Below are positions 34,795 through 43,998 of a DNA stretch of 64,000 nucleotides, one piece after another. The notes beneath the pieces were generated by a model. It ran no database searches, had not been told where the DNA came from, and was given only the letters and a program-made list of their open reading frames with translations. Position 1 is the stretch's first letter. The number at the start of each line of letters is the position of its first letter. A program made the translations under genes and the position numbers. Origin of the DNA: an uncultured Bacteroidota bacterium (GTDB lineage Bacteria; Bacteroidota; Bacteroidia; Flavobacteriales; Flavobacteriaceae); assembly GCA_902597545.1 (NCBI GenBank), contig CACJYD010000004.1, forward strand, positions 1 through 64,000, written 5' to 3'.

Positions 34795-36519
34795 TTTTTT
34801 TACCTCCACCCAAAAGGGTAAAATGTTTTTTCGATTTATTGTTAAAAATGGTATTAAATCGAAATCTCCTTCATCAACTTTAATATTTTCCATGCTAGCA
34901 AATCCTTTATCATCAAGGTATATCTTTTTTGAATGGACACTATTCCCAATCTCCAAAGTCATTTGCCCATCACTCTGCTCAACATTATTAAATTTGAATT
35001 TAAAATTATATACACCACTTTGAAAATTAACTCTCCATAAACCGTATTTCTCATTTTGAGCCCAAATACCTCTTTGTCCACCTGCATCATTTCTGTTTAA
35101 AATTGTAGGGTTTTCATAAATACTCCCTAAGTGAATTCTAGGCTTATTTACCAAGTTTTTTGATTTTATTAATTCATCATACACATCATCCATTCTATTT
35201 TTCATGTCCATTGCGAGTTGGTTTTTCTCTAAAATTAAATTTTTAGATTCAGTAGGATCATTAACCAAATCATACAATTCAAAATTTTCAATTTGTGAAT
35301 CATAATCGGTGTTTCCAACAAGCTTATAGTTATCACTATTTAATGAAATATTTTTATATAGCTCAGGTGATTTTCTTGTCCAGTAAGAGAAAAAATCTCT
35401 ATTATTTTTATCAATATTTTCATCAAATAAATCAATTCCATCTATTTTTCTATCAGAGGGAATTGTTAGGTTACATAGTTTAGACAAGGTTGGAAGAACA
35501 TCAATATGAGCGCCAAAAAAATCTATATCCTTTGCCTTTTTATAAAGTTTGGGATAGCTAAAGTAAAGGGGAACTTTAATGCCCCCATTATAAACCTGAC
35601 TCTTTAAACCTCTAAGATTTGAAACATATCTTGTTTGCTGAGGACCATTATCAGTTAAAAAAATAACAATTGTGTTTTCTTTAATATCTAATTCCTCAAG
35701 CTTATATAAAAGCTTTCCAAAATTTTCATCAATATTGGTAACCATACCATAAATCTTTTTTGCATCATTAACATCTCTTTCAGTCATTTCAGAAGTTACT
35801 TCTTCATAAAAATTTGAAGGATCAATATCCTTATATAAATCATAATATTTTTCAGGGACTTGCAAAGGAGTGTGAGGAGCATTGAATGATAAATAGCAAA
35901 AAAACTGATTCGATTTATTTTGTTCAATAAACTTTAAAGCCTCATCAGTGAAAATATCTGAACAATATCCCTCATATTCTTTTATTTCATTGTTATGCCA
36001 TAAAGCTGGATCAAAATAGCTCTCATTTCCAGCATAATAATTTGTAAAATCTCCAACTTGACCTATACCTCCTGCTAAATGAATTAATGATTCCTGAAAA
36101 CCTTGATCAGACGGTCTTGAGGGATAGTTATCTCCTAAGTGCCATTTTCCAAAAATTCCAGTTTTGTAATTTTTTTCAGCAAAAATTTCAGCTAATGTTA
36201 TTTCACTAGATGACATTATTGCGCCACCATTATATGTATCAGTAACTCCCGTTCTAAGAGAATACCTTCCAGTTAATAAACTAGATCTAGTAGGAGCACA
36301 AACTGGGGAAACATGAAAGTTATTGAACCTTAAACTCTCACTAGCAAATTTGTCAAGGTTAGGAGTAATTATATTTTTATTGCCATTGTAGCCAATATCT
36401 CCATAACCCTGATCATCTGTAATTACTATAATAACATTTGGATTACTTGTTTCAGAATTATTATTGCATGAAAGCAATAAGCTAGATAAAATGAAGAAAA
36501 ATAATATGTTGTATTTCAT
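34789..36519 (-). CDS. Sulfatase (arylsulfatase-type, family S1), lipoprotein with C-terminal extension
   Basis: A 576-aa sulfatase. The lipoprotein signal ends at Cys18 (SSLLLSCNN). 'VIIVITDDQGYGDIGYNG' carries the Asp pair for calcium. The signature CAPTRSS has Cys74 for formylglycine, and 'GIFGKWHLGD' (Lys, His) and 'FLTDNGPQ' (Asp, Asn) complete the site. The last 130 residues (from about 'DAGGQRGIWAQNEKYGLW') form a beta-rich extension with a carbohydrate-binding look, longer than minimal arylsulfatases. Just downstream on the same strand is the esterase gene start, 16 bases away on the upstream side, suggesting co-expression with the secreted esterases and peptidase. Confidence 0.93.
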   Translation of the reverse strand: MKYNILFFFILSSLLLSCNNNSETSNPNVIIVITDDQGYGDIGYNGNKNIITPNLDKFASESLRFNNFHVSPVCAPTRSSLLTGRYSLRTGVTDTYNGGAIMSSSEITLAEIFAEKNYKTGIFGKWHLGDNYPSRPSDQGFQESLIHLAGGIGQVGDFTNYYAGNESYFDPALWHNNEIKEYEGYCSDIFTDEALKFIEQNKSNQFFCYLSFNAPHTPLQVPEKYYDLYKDIDPSNFYEEVTSEMTERDVNDAKKIYGMVTNIDENFGKLLYKLEELDIKENTIVIFLTDNGPQQTRYVSNLRGLKSQVYNGGIKVPLYFSYPKLYKKAKDIDFFGAHIDVLPTLSKLCNLTIPSDRKIDGIDLFDENIDKNNRDFFSYWTRKSPELYKNISLNSDNYKLVGNTDYDSQIENFELYDLVNDPTESKNLILEKNQLAMDMKNRMDDVYDELIKSKNLVNKPRIHLGSIYENPTILNRNDAGGQRGIWAQNEKYGLWRVNFQSGVYNFKFKFNNVEQSDGQMTLEIGNSVHSKKIYLDDKGFASMENIKVDEGDFDLIPFLTINRKNILPFWVEVKKL

Positions 36520-36535
36520 GGAAAAATTAGCTTTT

Positions 36536-37441
36536 CTAATCTATTATTCCATCAATATTATAGCTAGAAACAAATTCCCAAATTAAACCGCTAGTATTTT
36601 TACCGTTATAATTTAATTTATCATCCCAATAATGGCCACCTCCTATTATTTTAATATGTTCAACATAAATATCTCCAGCATCATTATAGTATTTATACTG
36701 TTCTATTGAACCATCTTGATTAGTTAATAAATCTTCATTTGGTGTGGTGTTAAAATTTTTCCACCAATCAACTACTTCTGGAATTGATGGATAATATATA
36801 TTACCATCATATGGAACATCAAAATCATCCGTTCCATGAATATTAATCATTGCCGTAGGGAATTGAGCATCACAACTTTGGTAACTATCATCTAACATAG
36901 TACCAGCAACTGAACCAATCGCAGCAAATTTTTTGGAGTTACAAGCTAAATAATATGACATAAAACCTCCATTTGAATATCCAGCAGCGTATATTCTTTT
37001 ACTATCAATTACAGGATAATCAACTATTAATTGATCAATTAAATTTTCAATGAAACCAATATCATCAACATCACTTTTATTATCAGCAGAGGGATTAGAA
37101 CAATTCCAATGTGAGCCAGTACCACCTAAATCAAGACCTTGAGGATAGACAACTATAAAATTATTACTCTCTGCTAAATCTCTCATATCTGCCGAATTAA
37201 TGAATTGAGTAGCAATTCCTCCAAAACCATGAAAAACAAACATCAATGGATAATCAATTTCAGAATCATAAGAATCAGGAATATAGACAAGATAGTTTCT
37301 ATTCACATTGTCATGAGTTAAAGTTTTTGTTTGAAGTCCTGTTATAATTCCATCCTCATCAACCTGAGTATTATCTTCACTCTTACATGAAATAATCATT
37401 AATGATAAAATGAAAAAGGATAAATATTTTTTGCAATTCAT
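36536..37441 (-). CDS. Secreted PHB-depolymerase/feruloyl-esterase-like alpha/beta hydrolase (301 aa)
   Basis: A lipoprotein signal (LSLMIISCKS) is followed by an esterase of the PHB-depolymerase/LpqC group: 'LMFVFHGFGG' (oxyanion His-Gly), 'FIVVYPQGLDLGGTGSHWNC', 'GYSNGG' (nucleophile Ser), 'MINIHGTDDFDVPYDG' (Asp) and 'GGGHYWDD' (His). The triad is intact. Members cut polyesters or feruloyl/acetyl esters on plant or algal polysaccharide. It sits between the S9 peptidase upstream and a sulfatase downstream on the same strand, with gaps of 15-16 bases, so it probably belongs to a secreted-hydrolase operon. A related esterase lies at 39990-40847. Confidence 0.88.
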   Translation of the reverse strand: MNCKKYLSFFILSLMIISCKSEDNTQVDEDGIITGLQTKTLTHDNVNRNYLVYIPDSYDSEIDYPLMFVFHGFGGIATQFINSADMRDLAESNNFIVVYPQGLDLGGTGSHWNCSNPSADNKSDVDDIGFIENLIDQLIVDYPVIDSKRIYAAGYSNGGFMSYYLACNSKKFAAIGSVAGTMLDDSYQSCDAQFPTAMINIHGTDDFDVPYDGNIYYPSIPEVVDWWKNFNTTPNEDLLTNQDGSIEQYKYYNDAGDIYVEHIKIIGGGHYWDDKLNYNGKNTSGLIWEFVSSYNIDGIID

Positions 37442-37456
37442 ATTATTAAAATTATG

Positions 37457-39934
37457 TTATTTAGACTGTGGAATATCTATATTAATTTCGACCATATCCA
37501 CAAGATTATTTTCACTTCCAAGTAGATATTTAGAAAAATGATTCGCTCGAAGCCAAAAATTATATTCAGACATATTCCCAAAACCATGTCTTTGACTAGG
37601 TAATATCATAAAACCAAATTTTTTATTTGCTTTTATTAAGGCATTCGCCATTCTATAAGTAGCCCCAGGATGAACATTATTATCCATATCTCCAGTTACC
37701 AAATATAAATGTCCTTTCAAATTCTTTGCCAACGATTGATTCTTATCAATATCATAAATGTATTTAATATTTCCATCATCATCGGTTTCCTCTAAAATAC
37801 CATGATGCGTTTCACTCCACCAGCTATTATAAATAGAGTTATCATGGTTTCCTGCTTGAGAATACGCAACTTTGAAGAAATCAGGGTAAACTAAAATCGC
37901 TGCAGTTGACATAAAACCACCACCACTGTGACCATAAATTCCTACTCGATTAATATCAATAAAATCGTGTCTGTTTGCTAATTGTTGTGCAACATATTTT
38001 TTATCAGCTAAGCCATAATCTCTTAAGTTTCCATAGCCATAATTATGATACCATTTTGATCTATCTGGATGACCTCCTCTATTCCCTAAAGTGATTACAA
38101 TAAAACCTAACTGAGCCATTCTATCAAGCCTATCCATTCTAACTGAGAAAGACTTATTGACTGATTCGGTTTGAGGGCCTGGGTAAACATATTCTAATAA
38201 GGGATATTTTTTATTTTCATCAAAATCAAAGGGTTTGTAAATAACTCCATACAAATCTGTTATTCCATCATCTGCTTTTGCTTTAAATGTTTCTGGAAAT
38301 TTATATCCTGATTCAAATAAAGCACTTAAATCAGCAGTCTCCAGATTCATTATCACACTTCCATCAGAGTTTATAAGATTAGATTTTGGTGTTGTATTTA
38401 CCCTGGAAAAATTATTAACAAAAAACTTATGATTATCTGAAGGGTATGTCATTGTATTGAAGTCACCCTTATTTAATAATTTGGGTACTCCACCATTTAA
38501 AGAAATTTTATAAGTATGTTCATAATAAGGATCAATTTCTTTATTTACTCCATGTGCACTGAAAAATAAAAAGTTTGATTTTTGATCGTAATACTTAATA
38601 TTATCACTATGAAAAGGGCCACTAGTAATTCGGTTTAACAAATTCCCATTTATATCATGCCTGTAAAAATGTGCCCATCCATCTTTCTCAGACCAATGTA
38701 TCATTTCAGTTTCATTTTTAATTAAGTACAATGGTCTTGTTTCAATGTAAGTATTCATTCTTTCTTCAATTAATACTTCTACCTCTCCAGTGTTAATGTC
38801 AGCTCTACATACATCCATTTTTTTTCTATCTCTACTCGTTATATTAAAATATATTTTTCCTTTATCAGACAATAATAATGTAGGCCTAAATTCATCATCA
38901 TAACTAGACGGTTTAGTTCTTTTACTATGAATATTAATTCCACTTATGTAGGAGATTGTTTTTTGCTTGATTGAGTCAATTTGAACTTTTCTTATATCTT
39001 TAGATTTTATATCAAAGATCAAAATTTCGTGAGTGTACTCTGCTTCCTCACCAGCCATATGATATTTATACGTTTCGAGTGTAGGTCTTTTTTTACCAAC
39101 AGAATTTATTACCCACAAATCTTTAATTTTTCGTCTGTCAGTTTTTTGATATACAAAATTTTTGGAATCAGATGACCAATACCCTCTTATTGGAAATTTA
39201 TCATTTTTCATTTTTTCAATATCTTCATTATCCATTCCTCTATTGTATCCTCCATATCCAAAATGTTCAACACCATCTTTTGTCCACTGATTTTCTACTA
39301 TAGTTGAATCTTTTTCATCAGCTACTGCCTTTAAAAAGTTTTCCTTATCCATCCAATATAGATTGTGTTTTTTTGAATAAAGTACAATTGTACTATCAGG
39401 TGCTACATTTGCCCATTTTTTCCACTTCTCGTCTTTCTTTTTTTCATTATTAATGATTGTTAGTCCATTGCCTCCAAGTTTATATTCAAGAAAGAAAACC
39501 TTTTTTTCTTTGCTTTTCTTTTTTAAAGTATCAGAGGACTCTACAAGTTCTGAAGATGTAACCCTAAATCTAATAGCAGTTTCATTTTTAACAAACTTGA
39601 AATTAAACTTTGGAAGGTGTTTACCATCATAAGGATCCTTTGTGATTTCTGTTAACCATGCAGCCATTTTATCATTATCAAATAATTCTGACTTTGTTCT
39701 TCTATCTGCATCCACTAAATAATATTTAGAACCATTAGTTGTTTTATATTGATACCAAAATTTATTTCCGTTTTTAAGCCAATGAGGATTAACGGTTGTT
39801 GAATGAACTAGTTTAGCTAAATTTTTTGGAGAAAACTTATAAGCTAATTCATAGTTTGCCTTGTTAGTATCATGAGATTGACTAAAACTCAGATAAGTAA
39901 ATAAAATAAATAAACTATAACACAATTTTTTCAT
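37457..39934 (-). CDS. S9 family (DPP IV-like) secreted serine peptidase
   Basis: An 825-aa peptidase with a signal peptide (LFILFTYLSFSQ), a long propeller region and the C-terminal hydrolase: 'LEYVYPGPQTES', 'NRGGHPDRSKWYHNYGYGNLRDYG', nucleophile 'GHSGGGF', 'VTGDMDNNVHP' (Asp) and 'SQRHGFGNM' (His). It is larger than DPP IV by about 100 residues, with extra Lys-rich inserts in the propeller. Start: a GTG at 39940 precedes the ATG at 39934; the ATG gives the standard MKK signal and is used here. The region upstream is 55 bases from the second esterase stop. Confidence 0.9.
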   Translation of the reverse strand: MKKLCYSLFILFTYLSFSQSHDTNKANYELAYKFSPKNLAKLVHSTTVNPHWLKNGNKFWYQYKTTNGSKYYLVDADRRTKSELFDNDKMAAWLTEITKDPYDGKHLPKFNFKFVKNETAIRFRVTSSELVESSDTLKKKSKEKKVFFLEYKLGGNGLTIINNEKKKDEKWKKWANVAPDSTIVLYSKKHNLYWMDKENFLKAVADEKDSTIVENQWTKDGVEHFGYGGYNRGMDNEDIEKMKNDKFPIRGYWSSDSKNFVYQKTDRRKIKDLWVINSVGKKRPTLETYKYHMAGEEAEYTHEILIFDIKSKDIRKVQIDSIKQKTISYISGINIHSKRTKPSSYDDEFRPTLLLSDKGKIYFNITSRDRKKMDVCRADINTGEVEVLIEERMNTYIETRPLYLIKNETEMIHWSEKDGWAHFYRHDINGNLLNRITSGPFHSDNIKYYDQKSNFLFFSAHGVNKEIDPYYEHTYKISLNGGVPKLLNKGDFNTMTYPSDNHKFFVNNFSRVNTTPKSNLINSDGSVIMNLETADLSALFESGYKFPETFKAKADDGITDLYGVIYKPFDFDENKKYPLLEYVYPGPQTESVNKSFSVRMDRLDRMAQLGFIVITLGNRGGHPDRSKWYHNYGYGNLRDYGLADKKYVAQQLANRHDFIDINRVGIYGHSGGGFMSTAAILVYPDFFKVAYSQAGNHDNSIYNSWWSETHHGILEETDDDGNIKYIYDIDKNQSLAKNLKGHLYLVTGDMDNNVHPGATYRMANALIKANKKFGFMILPSQRHGFGNMSEYNFWLRANHFSKYLLGSENNLVDMVEINIDIPQSK

Positions 39935-39989
39935 AAACACCTACAATTAAGTTAATTAAATATAAAAGATAGAATTAAAAATACAATTT

Positions 39990-40847
39990 TTAGAATCTTT
40001 TAAAAAAATTCCAAATATCTGAGAACATATTTGGATATGTTGGTCTTAAATTATGTCCTCCATTTTCAACCCTTATATATTTTATTTCTTTATTATCATT
40101 ACATCCAATGAAAGTATATATTGTCTTATCATTCATTATTTTTTTTTGTGGAGGAAGTGCACACTCAAAATTTATTGCCCACAGCTCTGCACTTTTTAGT
40201 GCATCTAAAAAATTGTGGCCAAATGCTATTCCACCATCAATAGGAATAGTCGAATCTTTAGCACCATTTATTTGAAATATAGATAGTGGTTTTGTGTTGT
40301 CTTTAATTGGCATACTTTCCATAAGCTGACTCACAACTGGAGCAATTGCTTTAAAATGTGAAGTATGAATTCCTAGTTTGTTTACCATCCCTGATCCATT
40401 TGAAGTTCCTATTGCATAAATCTTATTCATATTCAAATTATTGTAGTTTTCTAATTCCTTGATAATTGAATTAATGAAAGCCACATCATCAGCTTTTGAA
40501 GGTTCTGTCCCTAAATTCCAAGAATCTAGATGACCTTGAGGATAAATGCCAACAAATTCTCCACTATCCGTAAAACTTTTTAACTGATTTACCCATGAAG
40601 TATTTTTACCACCTTTTCCGTGTAAAGCAAATACAATTGGATAATCTACATCACTATTAATATTTGCCGATGTTTGAATTATTACTGGTCTTTCAGTTTT
40701 GGTTCCTTGAATTATTTGATCAATATAAATAGTCTTCGTAACTAACGATTTTTTACCATTAAGATCCTGGCTTACTAATTCATTTGAACTATCGCATGAA
40801 AAAAAGAATATGAAAATCGTTGATATAAAAACTAAATTAATTTTCAT
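39990..40847 (-). CDS. Secreted PHB-depolymerase-like esterase (285 aa)
   Basis: A lipoprotein signal (IFFFSCDSS) is followed by an alpha/beta hydrolase of the same group as the gene at 36536: 'FALHGKGGKN', 'GIYPQGHLDSWNLG', 'GTSNGSG' (nucleophile Ser), 'INGAKDSTIPIDGG' (Asp) and 'ENGGHNLRP' (His). It shares the 'DDVAFINSIIKEL' helix with the other copy (DDIGFIENLIDQL), so the two are distant paralogs flanking an S9 peptidase. The substrate is unknown; ester side-groups of polysaccharides are plausible given the sulfatases nearby. Confidence 0.86.
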   Translation of the reverse strand: MKINLVFISTIFIFFFSCDSSNELVSQDLNGKKSLVTKTIYIDQIIQGTKTERPVIIQTSANINSDVDYPIVFALHGKGGKNTSWVNQLKSFTDSGEFVGIYPQGHLDSWNLGTEPSKADDVAFINSIIKELENYNNLNMNKIYAIGTSNGSGMVNKLGIHTSHFKAIAPVVSQLMESMPIKDNTKPLSIFQINGAKDSTIPIDGGIAFGHNFLDALKSAELWAINFECALPPQKKIMNDKTIYTFIGCNDNKEIKYIRVENGGHNLRPTYPNMFSDIWNFFKRF

Positions 40848-40886
40848 AAAAAAATCTAATGATCAGTATTTTGATGTAAATAAAAA

Positions 40887-40994
40887 TTAACAATCACATG
40901 GATCGCAATTACAAGGGCTGCAAGTACACTGGTTGCAATTATTTTTATTACATGGCTCGCAGTCACAACTACAATTAGTATTCATATTGGTCAT
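40887..40994 (-). CDS. Cys-rich metallothionein-like small protein (35 aa)
   Basis: The 36-codon frame (ATG at 40994, TAA at 40889-40887) encodes a peptide with 11 Cys in 35 residues: 'NCSCDCEPC', 'NCNQCTCSPC' and 'NCDPCDC'. The Cys lie in C-x-C and C-x-x-C pairs, the pattern of metal-thiolate clusters. There is no signal peptide or aromatic residue. I know of no exact family. It would bind zinc, copper or cadmium in the cytosol. It follows the diacylglycerol-kinase gene by 29 bases and could share its transcript; a second Met (40985) is also possible. Confidence reflects composition, since chance alone would rarely place so many Cys. Confidence 0.72.
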   Translation of the reverse strand: MTNMNTNCSCDCEPCNKNNCNQCTCSPCNCDPCDC

Positions 40995-41023
40995 TTGTTA
41001 TAATAAAGTTAGGAATAAAATTA

Positions 41024-41398
41024 TTACGTATTATTTAGTAAATCAGAAAAATAGGGATAGTAGATTATAACTAATACCATTAACGAACTAATTACAGCAA
41101 ATGAAACAGCCCCAGCAGAAATATCTTTGATTAATTTAATTCTAGAATCATACTCTGGATTAATTATATCACATATTTTTTCAGCCACAGTATTCAGAGC
41201 TTCTGTGCTTAATATAAATCCAATCAAGATTATATGAATAATCCATTCATTTTTTGTTATTTCAAAATAATACCCTAGACCAATAAATAGAAGAAAAAAA
41301 AGGGATTGAACTTTAATTGAATCTTCATTTTTTAAAAGAAAAAACATTCCACTAAGAGCAATTATAATACCTTTGATTCTTTTAAATATAAATTGCAT
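41024..41398 (-). CDS. Diacylglycerol/undecaprenol kinase family (DgkA-like)
   Basis: A 124-aa three-helix membrane kinase. The family motif appears as 'STEALNTVAEKICDIINPEYDSRIKLIKDISAGAV' (in part: 'EALNTVAEKICD', Glu/Asn, and 'KDISAGAV', Asp), with hydrophobic helices on both sides. In Gram-positives and Bacteroidetes such enzymes phosphorylate undecaprenol for cell-wall lipid recycling, in E. coli diacylglycerol; which lipid is used is not evident. It is divergent from the membrane gene at 41433. Confidence 0.9.
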   Translation of the reverse strand: MQFIFKRIKGIIIALSGMFFLLKNEDSIKVQSLFFLLFIGLGYYFEITKNEWIIHIILIGFILSTEALNTVAEKICDIINPEYDSRIKLIKDISAGAVSFAVISSLMVLVIIYYPYFSDLLNNT

Positions 41399-41432
41399 AA
41401 TATTAAAAACTTAACTTAAAATTATAATAATT

Positions 41433-41909
41433 ATGGATACGCTCAGTCATGCGCTATATGGAAAAGGATTATTTGGATATAAAAAATACAGATGGTATTC
41501 ATTCTTCTTTGGTATTATACCAGACATATTTTCATTTGGTATTTACTTTATTTATTTAATTGTATTTAGTGAATTTGAATTTGGCAGACCCTCTAGAGAG
41601 GAACTTCCTCACTGGGTATATGATTTATATGATATTTCTCATAGTATGGTAACAGCTTTAGTCTTTATTGCAATTGCTTACAAGATTAATAAAGATTTTG
41701 CATGGCCAATGTTAGCTTGGCCTATGCATATTGTTGTAGATTTTTTCACACATAGTATTAAATTTTTTCCAACCCCAATTTTATGGCCAATTTCAGATTA
41801 TAGATTTGATGGAGTACCATGGTCAAATCCATATGTATTGGGAATAAATTTTATATTGATATTTTTAATATTTATATATCGCTGGAGAACCAGGCTAAAA
41901 AATAAATAA
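41433..41909 (+). CDS. Membrane protein of the YdjM-like (metal-dependent hydrolase) type
   Basis: A 158-aa protein with about four hydrophobic segments. The start 'MDTLSHALYGKGLFGYKKYRW' and the motifs 'YDISHSMVTALV' and 'WPMHIVVDFFTHS' carry the conserved His/Asp pattern of the YdjM-like membrane family (often annotated as LexA-regulated or metal-dependent hydrolase). No enzymatic activity is established. It has Trp/Pro-rich loops ('FFPTPILWPISDYRF'). The following gene starts in the stop codon (TAATG). Confidence 0.72.
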   Translation: MDTLSHALYGKGLFGYKKYRWYSFFFGIIPDIFSFGIYFIYLIVFSEFEFGRPSREELPHWVYDLYDISHSMVTALVFIAIAYKINKDFAWPMLAWPMHIVVDFFTHSIKFFPTPILWPISDYRFDGVPWSNPYVLGINFILIFLIFIYRWRTRLKNK

Positions 41910-42610
41910 TGAGAGAAAAAAGTTTTAAACGTTATCTGTTTGATTTTATTGTAATTGTTTTAGGGATTACAGTATCATTTTGGTTTAACCAATTATCAAT
42001 TAAAAGAAGTGATAATAAAGAGAGAATAAAAGTTCTAAATAATATTGAAAAGGAAATTGCAGAAATAGAGAAATATTGTGATGAAAGACTTAATGCTTGG
42101 AATGATGATATAGGATTGTATACGGAATTTTTAGATGATAATTTAAATATTGAATCCATAAAAAATATTACTTCAAGTAAAGGAAGGATTGAGTTTAATT
42201 TAATTTACTATAGGGATTTTGAACCACCTATGAATAGATACAATTCTATGATTAGCTCGGGTGATATAAAGTTTATTAAATCAGAAAAAATTAAAGAAAC
42301 GCTGACAAGACTTCATAATTTGAATTATTCTAATCTTAAAACGTCAGTTGAATATGAAAAATCTTTAAAGCAAGAACTGATTAACATTTTAACCGAAAAC
42401 CACTCTGAGATATTATTTGCAGCTGATAGTTATAAAACATCAATTGAAATATATTCAAGTCTTTTACATAAATCAATACAAAGCGACCAAGAACTAAAGT
42501 CGAACCTGCTAATACAAATGAAGTATTTTAAAAGTAGAGTTAGTCTTCTGAAGCTTTACATGTATACCTTAGACGAGTTAAAATCTGAAGTTGAAAATTC
42601 TTTAGATTAG
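41909..42610 (+). CDS. DUF6090-like single-pass membrane protein (233 aa)
   Basis: A short basic start (REKSFKRYLFDF), one helix (IVIVLGITVSFWFNQL), then a helical charged domain beginning 'SIKRSDNKERIKVLNNIEKEIAEIEKYC'. This is the DUF6090 plan also seen in the protein at 11033, though overall similarity is low and this copy is shorter. Internal 'MNRYNSMISSGDIKFIKSEKIKETL' corresponds to the 'LNEIINNGKLSIINDEKIK' region of the other, which supports common descent. Coupled to the upstream gene by a one-base overlap; converges on the SnoaL-like gene with a 4-base overlap. Confidence 0.7.
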   Translation: MREKSFKRYLFDFIVIVLGITVSFWFNQLSIKRSDNKERIKVLNNIEKEIAEIEKYCDERLNAWNDDIGLYTEFLDDNLNIESIKNITSSKGRIEFNLIYYRDFEPPMNRYNSMISSGDIKFIKSEKIKETLTRLHNLNYSNLKTSVEYEKSLKQELINILTENHSEILFAADSYKTSIEIYSSLLHKSIQSDQELKSNLLIQMKYFKSRVSLLKLYMYTLDELKSEVENSLD

Positions 42611-43143
42611 TTTACAGCTTGGTACTCGTCAATCACTACATCTCCATCAGAGTTTAACAATTGATCAAGCATAGATTTCATGTCAAAAAAGTCATGTTCT
42701 TTAGCAATCTTACCATCTTTCATTGTGATCATGGTTGTTCCAGAAAGATCTAAATAATTTCCTGTTGCTGGAATTCCAAAAAAATCTCCTGTGTGCTTTC
42801 CCTTAAAGTTCCAATGTTTTACAAGTCTATTACCCTGACCAAAAGCATCAATAATTTTCCACTCTATTTCTGAAAAACCGTTAAGATAATTTAAATAATG
42901 ATTTTTTACAGCTTCAATACCAACTACATCACCTTGATCTGTAACAACAACAACATCTTCAGTAAAATTATCAGAATTAACTGTACTTGTATCTCCATCA
43001 ATTAAAAATGTATTCCAAACATTTTGATACATTTCAAGATCTTTCTCAAGTTGAGCATTAGCATCAATTAATTTTTTTTCAGCAGTATTTCCTCCACAAC
43101 TCAATAGAAGGAGAGAAAAAAGTATTACATATATATTTTTCAT
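42607..43143 (-). CDS. SnoaL-like (NTF2-fold) lipoprotein
   Basis: A 178-aa protein with a lipoprotein signal (LLLLSCGGN, Cys16). A helix and one SnoaL/NTF2-type domain follow: 'YQNVWNTFLIDGDTSTVNSDNFTEDVVVV', 'DVVGIEAVKNHYLNYLNGFSEIEWKI', 'NRLVKHWNFKGKHTGDFFGIPATGN' and 'GTTMITMKDGKIAKEHDFFD'. The last two pieces are the ester-cyclase/SnoaL pattern with pocket His and Asp. It may bind or isomerise a small molecule in the periplasm; the substrate is unknown. Confidence 0.82.
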   Translation of the reverse strand: MKNIYVILFSLLLLSCGGNTAEKKLIDANAQLEKDLEMYQNVWNTFLIDGDTSTVNSDNFTEDVVVVTDQGDVVGIEAVKNHYLNYLNGFSEIEWKIIDAFGQGNRLVKHWNFKGKHTGDFFGIPATGNYLDLSGTTMITMKDGKIAKEHDFFDMKSMLDQLLNSDGDVVIDEYQAVN

Positions 43144-43176
43144 AATTGATTTAAATTTATATAATTATAAATCCAG

Positions 43177-43998
43177 ATGCAAAAAAAACTTTTACTTATA
43201 ATTCCCATACTATTTTTTTTAAACATTAATGAACTAAAAGTGATTTCATATAATATTAGATACAATAACTCTAATGATGGTGTCAATATTTGGGAAAATA
43301 GAAGATCAACTATTAAGAATTTTATTGTTGATGAAAATCCAGATTTTGCAGGATTGCAAGAGGTTACTTACTCTCAACTAATATTTTTAACTGAATCTTT
43401 AAAAGATTATGATTATATAGGTGTCGGTCGTGATGACGGAAAAACAAAAGGAGAATTTAGTCCAATATTTTATAATAGGAATAAATACAAAATTTTAACC
43501 AATGATACATTTTGGTTATCCTCAACACCTGAGAAAGTTTCTATTGGTTGGGACGCTTCAATGGAAAGAATATGTACATATGGATTATTTGAAAATGTAG
43601 ATACAAAACAGAGGTTATGGGTATTCAATACCCATTTTGACCACATTGGTAATCACGCAAGAGAAAAATCTACAGATTTAATTTTGAAGAAGATTAACAG
43701 TATTAAATCAAAAGATATTCCAGTTATATTAACTGGTGATTTTAATTTAAATGATGATAATTTTTCCATAAAAAAAATTCAAAAACAACTAAAGGATGTT
43801 CTAATCAATATCAAAAAAACTGATCTTAATTATGAGACATACAATGGGTTTAAAAATTTAGTTAAATCAAAAAGAAGAATTGATTATATTTTTACTAGAA
43901 ATTTTGAAGTAAAAGAAGCTAAACATGTCTACATAAAAACCCCATATGGTGGTTGGGCATCAGATCATCATCCAGTTTTATCACTACTTAAATATTAA
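43177..43998 (+). CDS. Endonuclease/exonuclease/phosphatase-family protein (273 aa)
   Basis: An EEP-fold enzyme with a hydrophobic N-terminus (LLLIIPILFFLNI). Catalytic positions: 'ISYNIRYNNSND' (Asn), 'FAGLQEVTYSQ' (Glu), 'NTHFDHIG' (His), 'LTGDFNLND' (Asp/Asn), 'IDYIFT' and 'ASDHHPV' (Asp-His). This is the Bacteroidetes group often called endonuclease/exonuclease/phosphatase; some relatives are sphingomyelinase- or nocturnin-like. The export signal is weak but present. A hairpin terminator lies just after the stop. Confidence 0.88.
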   Translation: MQKKLLLIIPILFFLNINELKVISYNIRYNNSNDGVNIWENRRSTIKNFIVDENPDFAGLQEVTYSQLIFLTESLKDYDYIGVGRDDGKTKGEFSPIFYNRNKYKILTNDTFWLSSTPEKVSIGWDASMERICTYGLFENVDTKQRLWVFNTHFDHIGNHAREKSTDLILKKINSIKSKDIPVILTGDFNLNDDNFSIKKIQKQLKDVLINIKKTDLNYETYNGFKNLVKSKRRIDYIFTRNFEVKEAKHVYIKTPYGGWASDHHPVLSLLKY

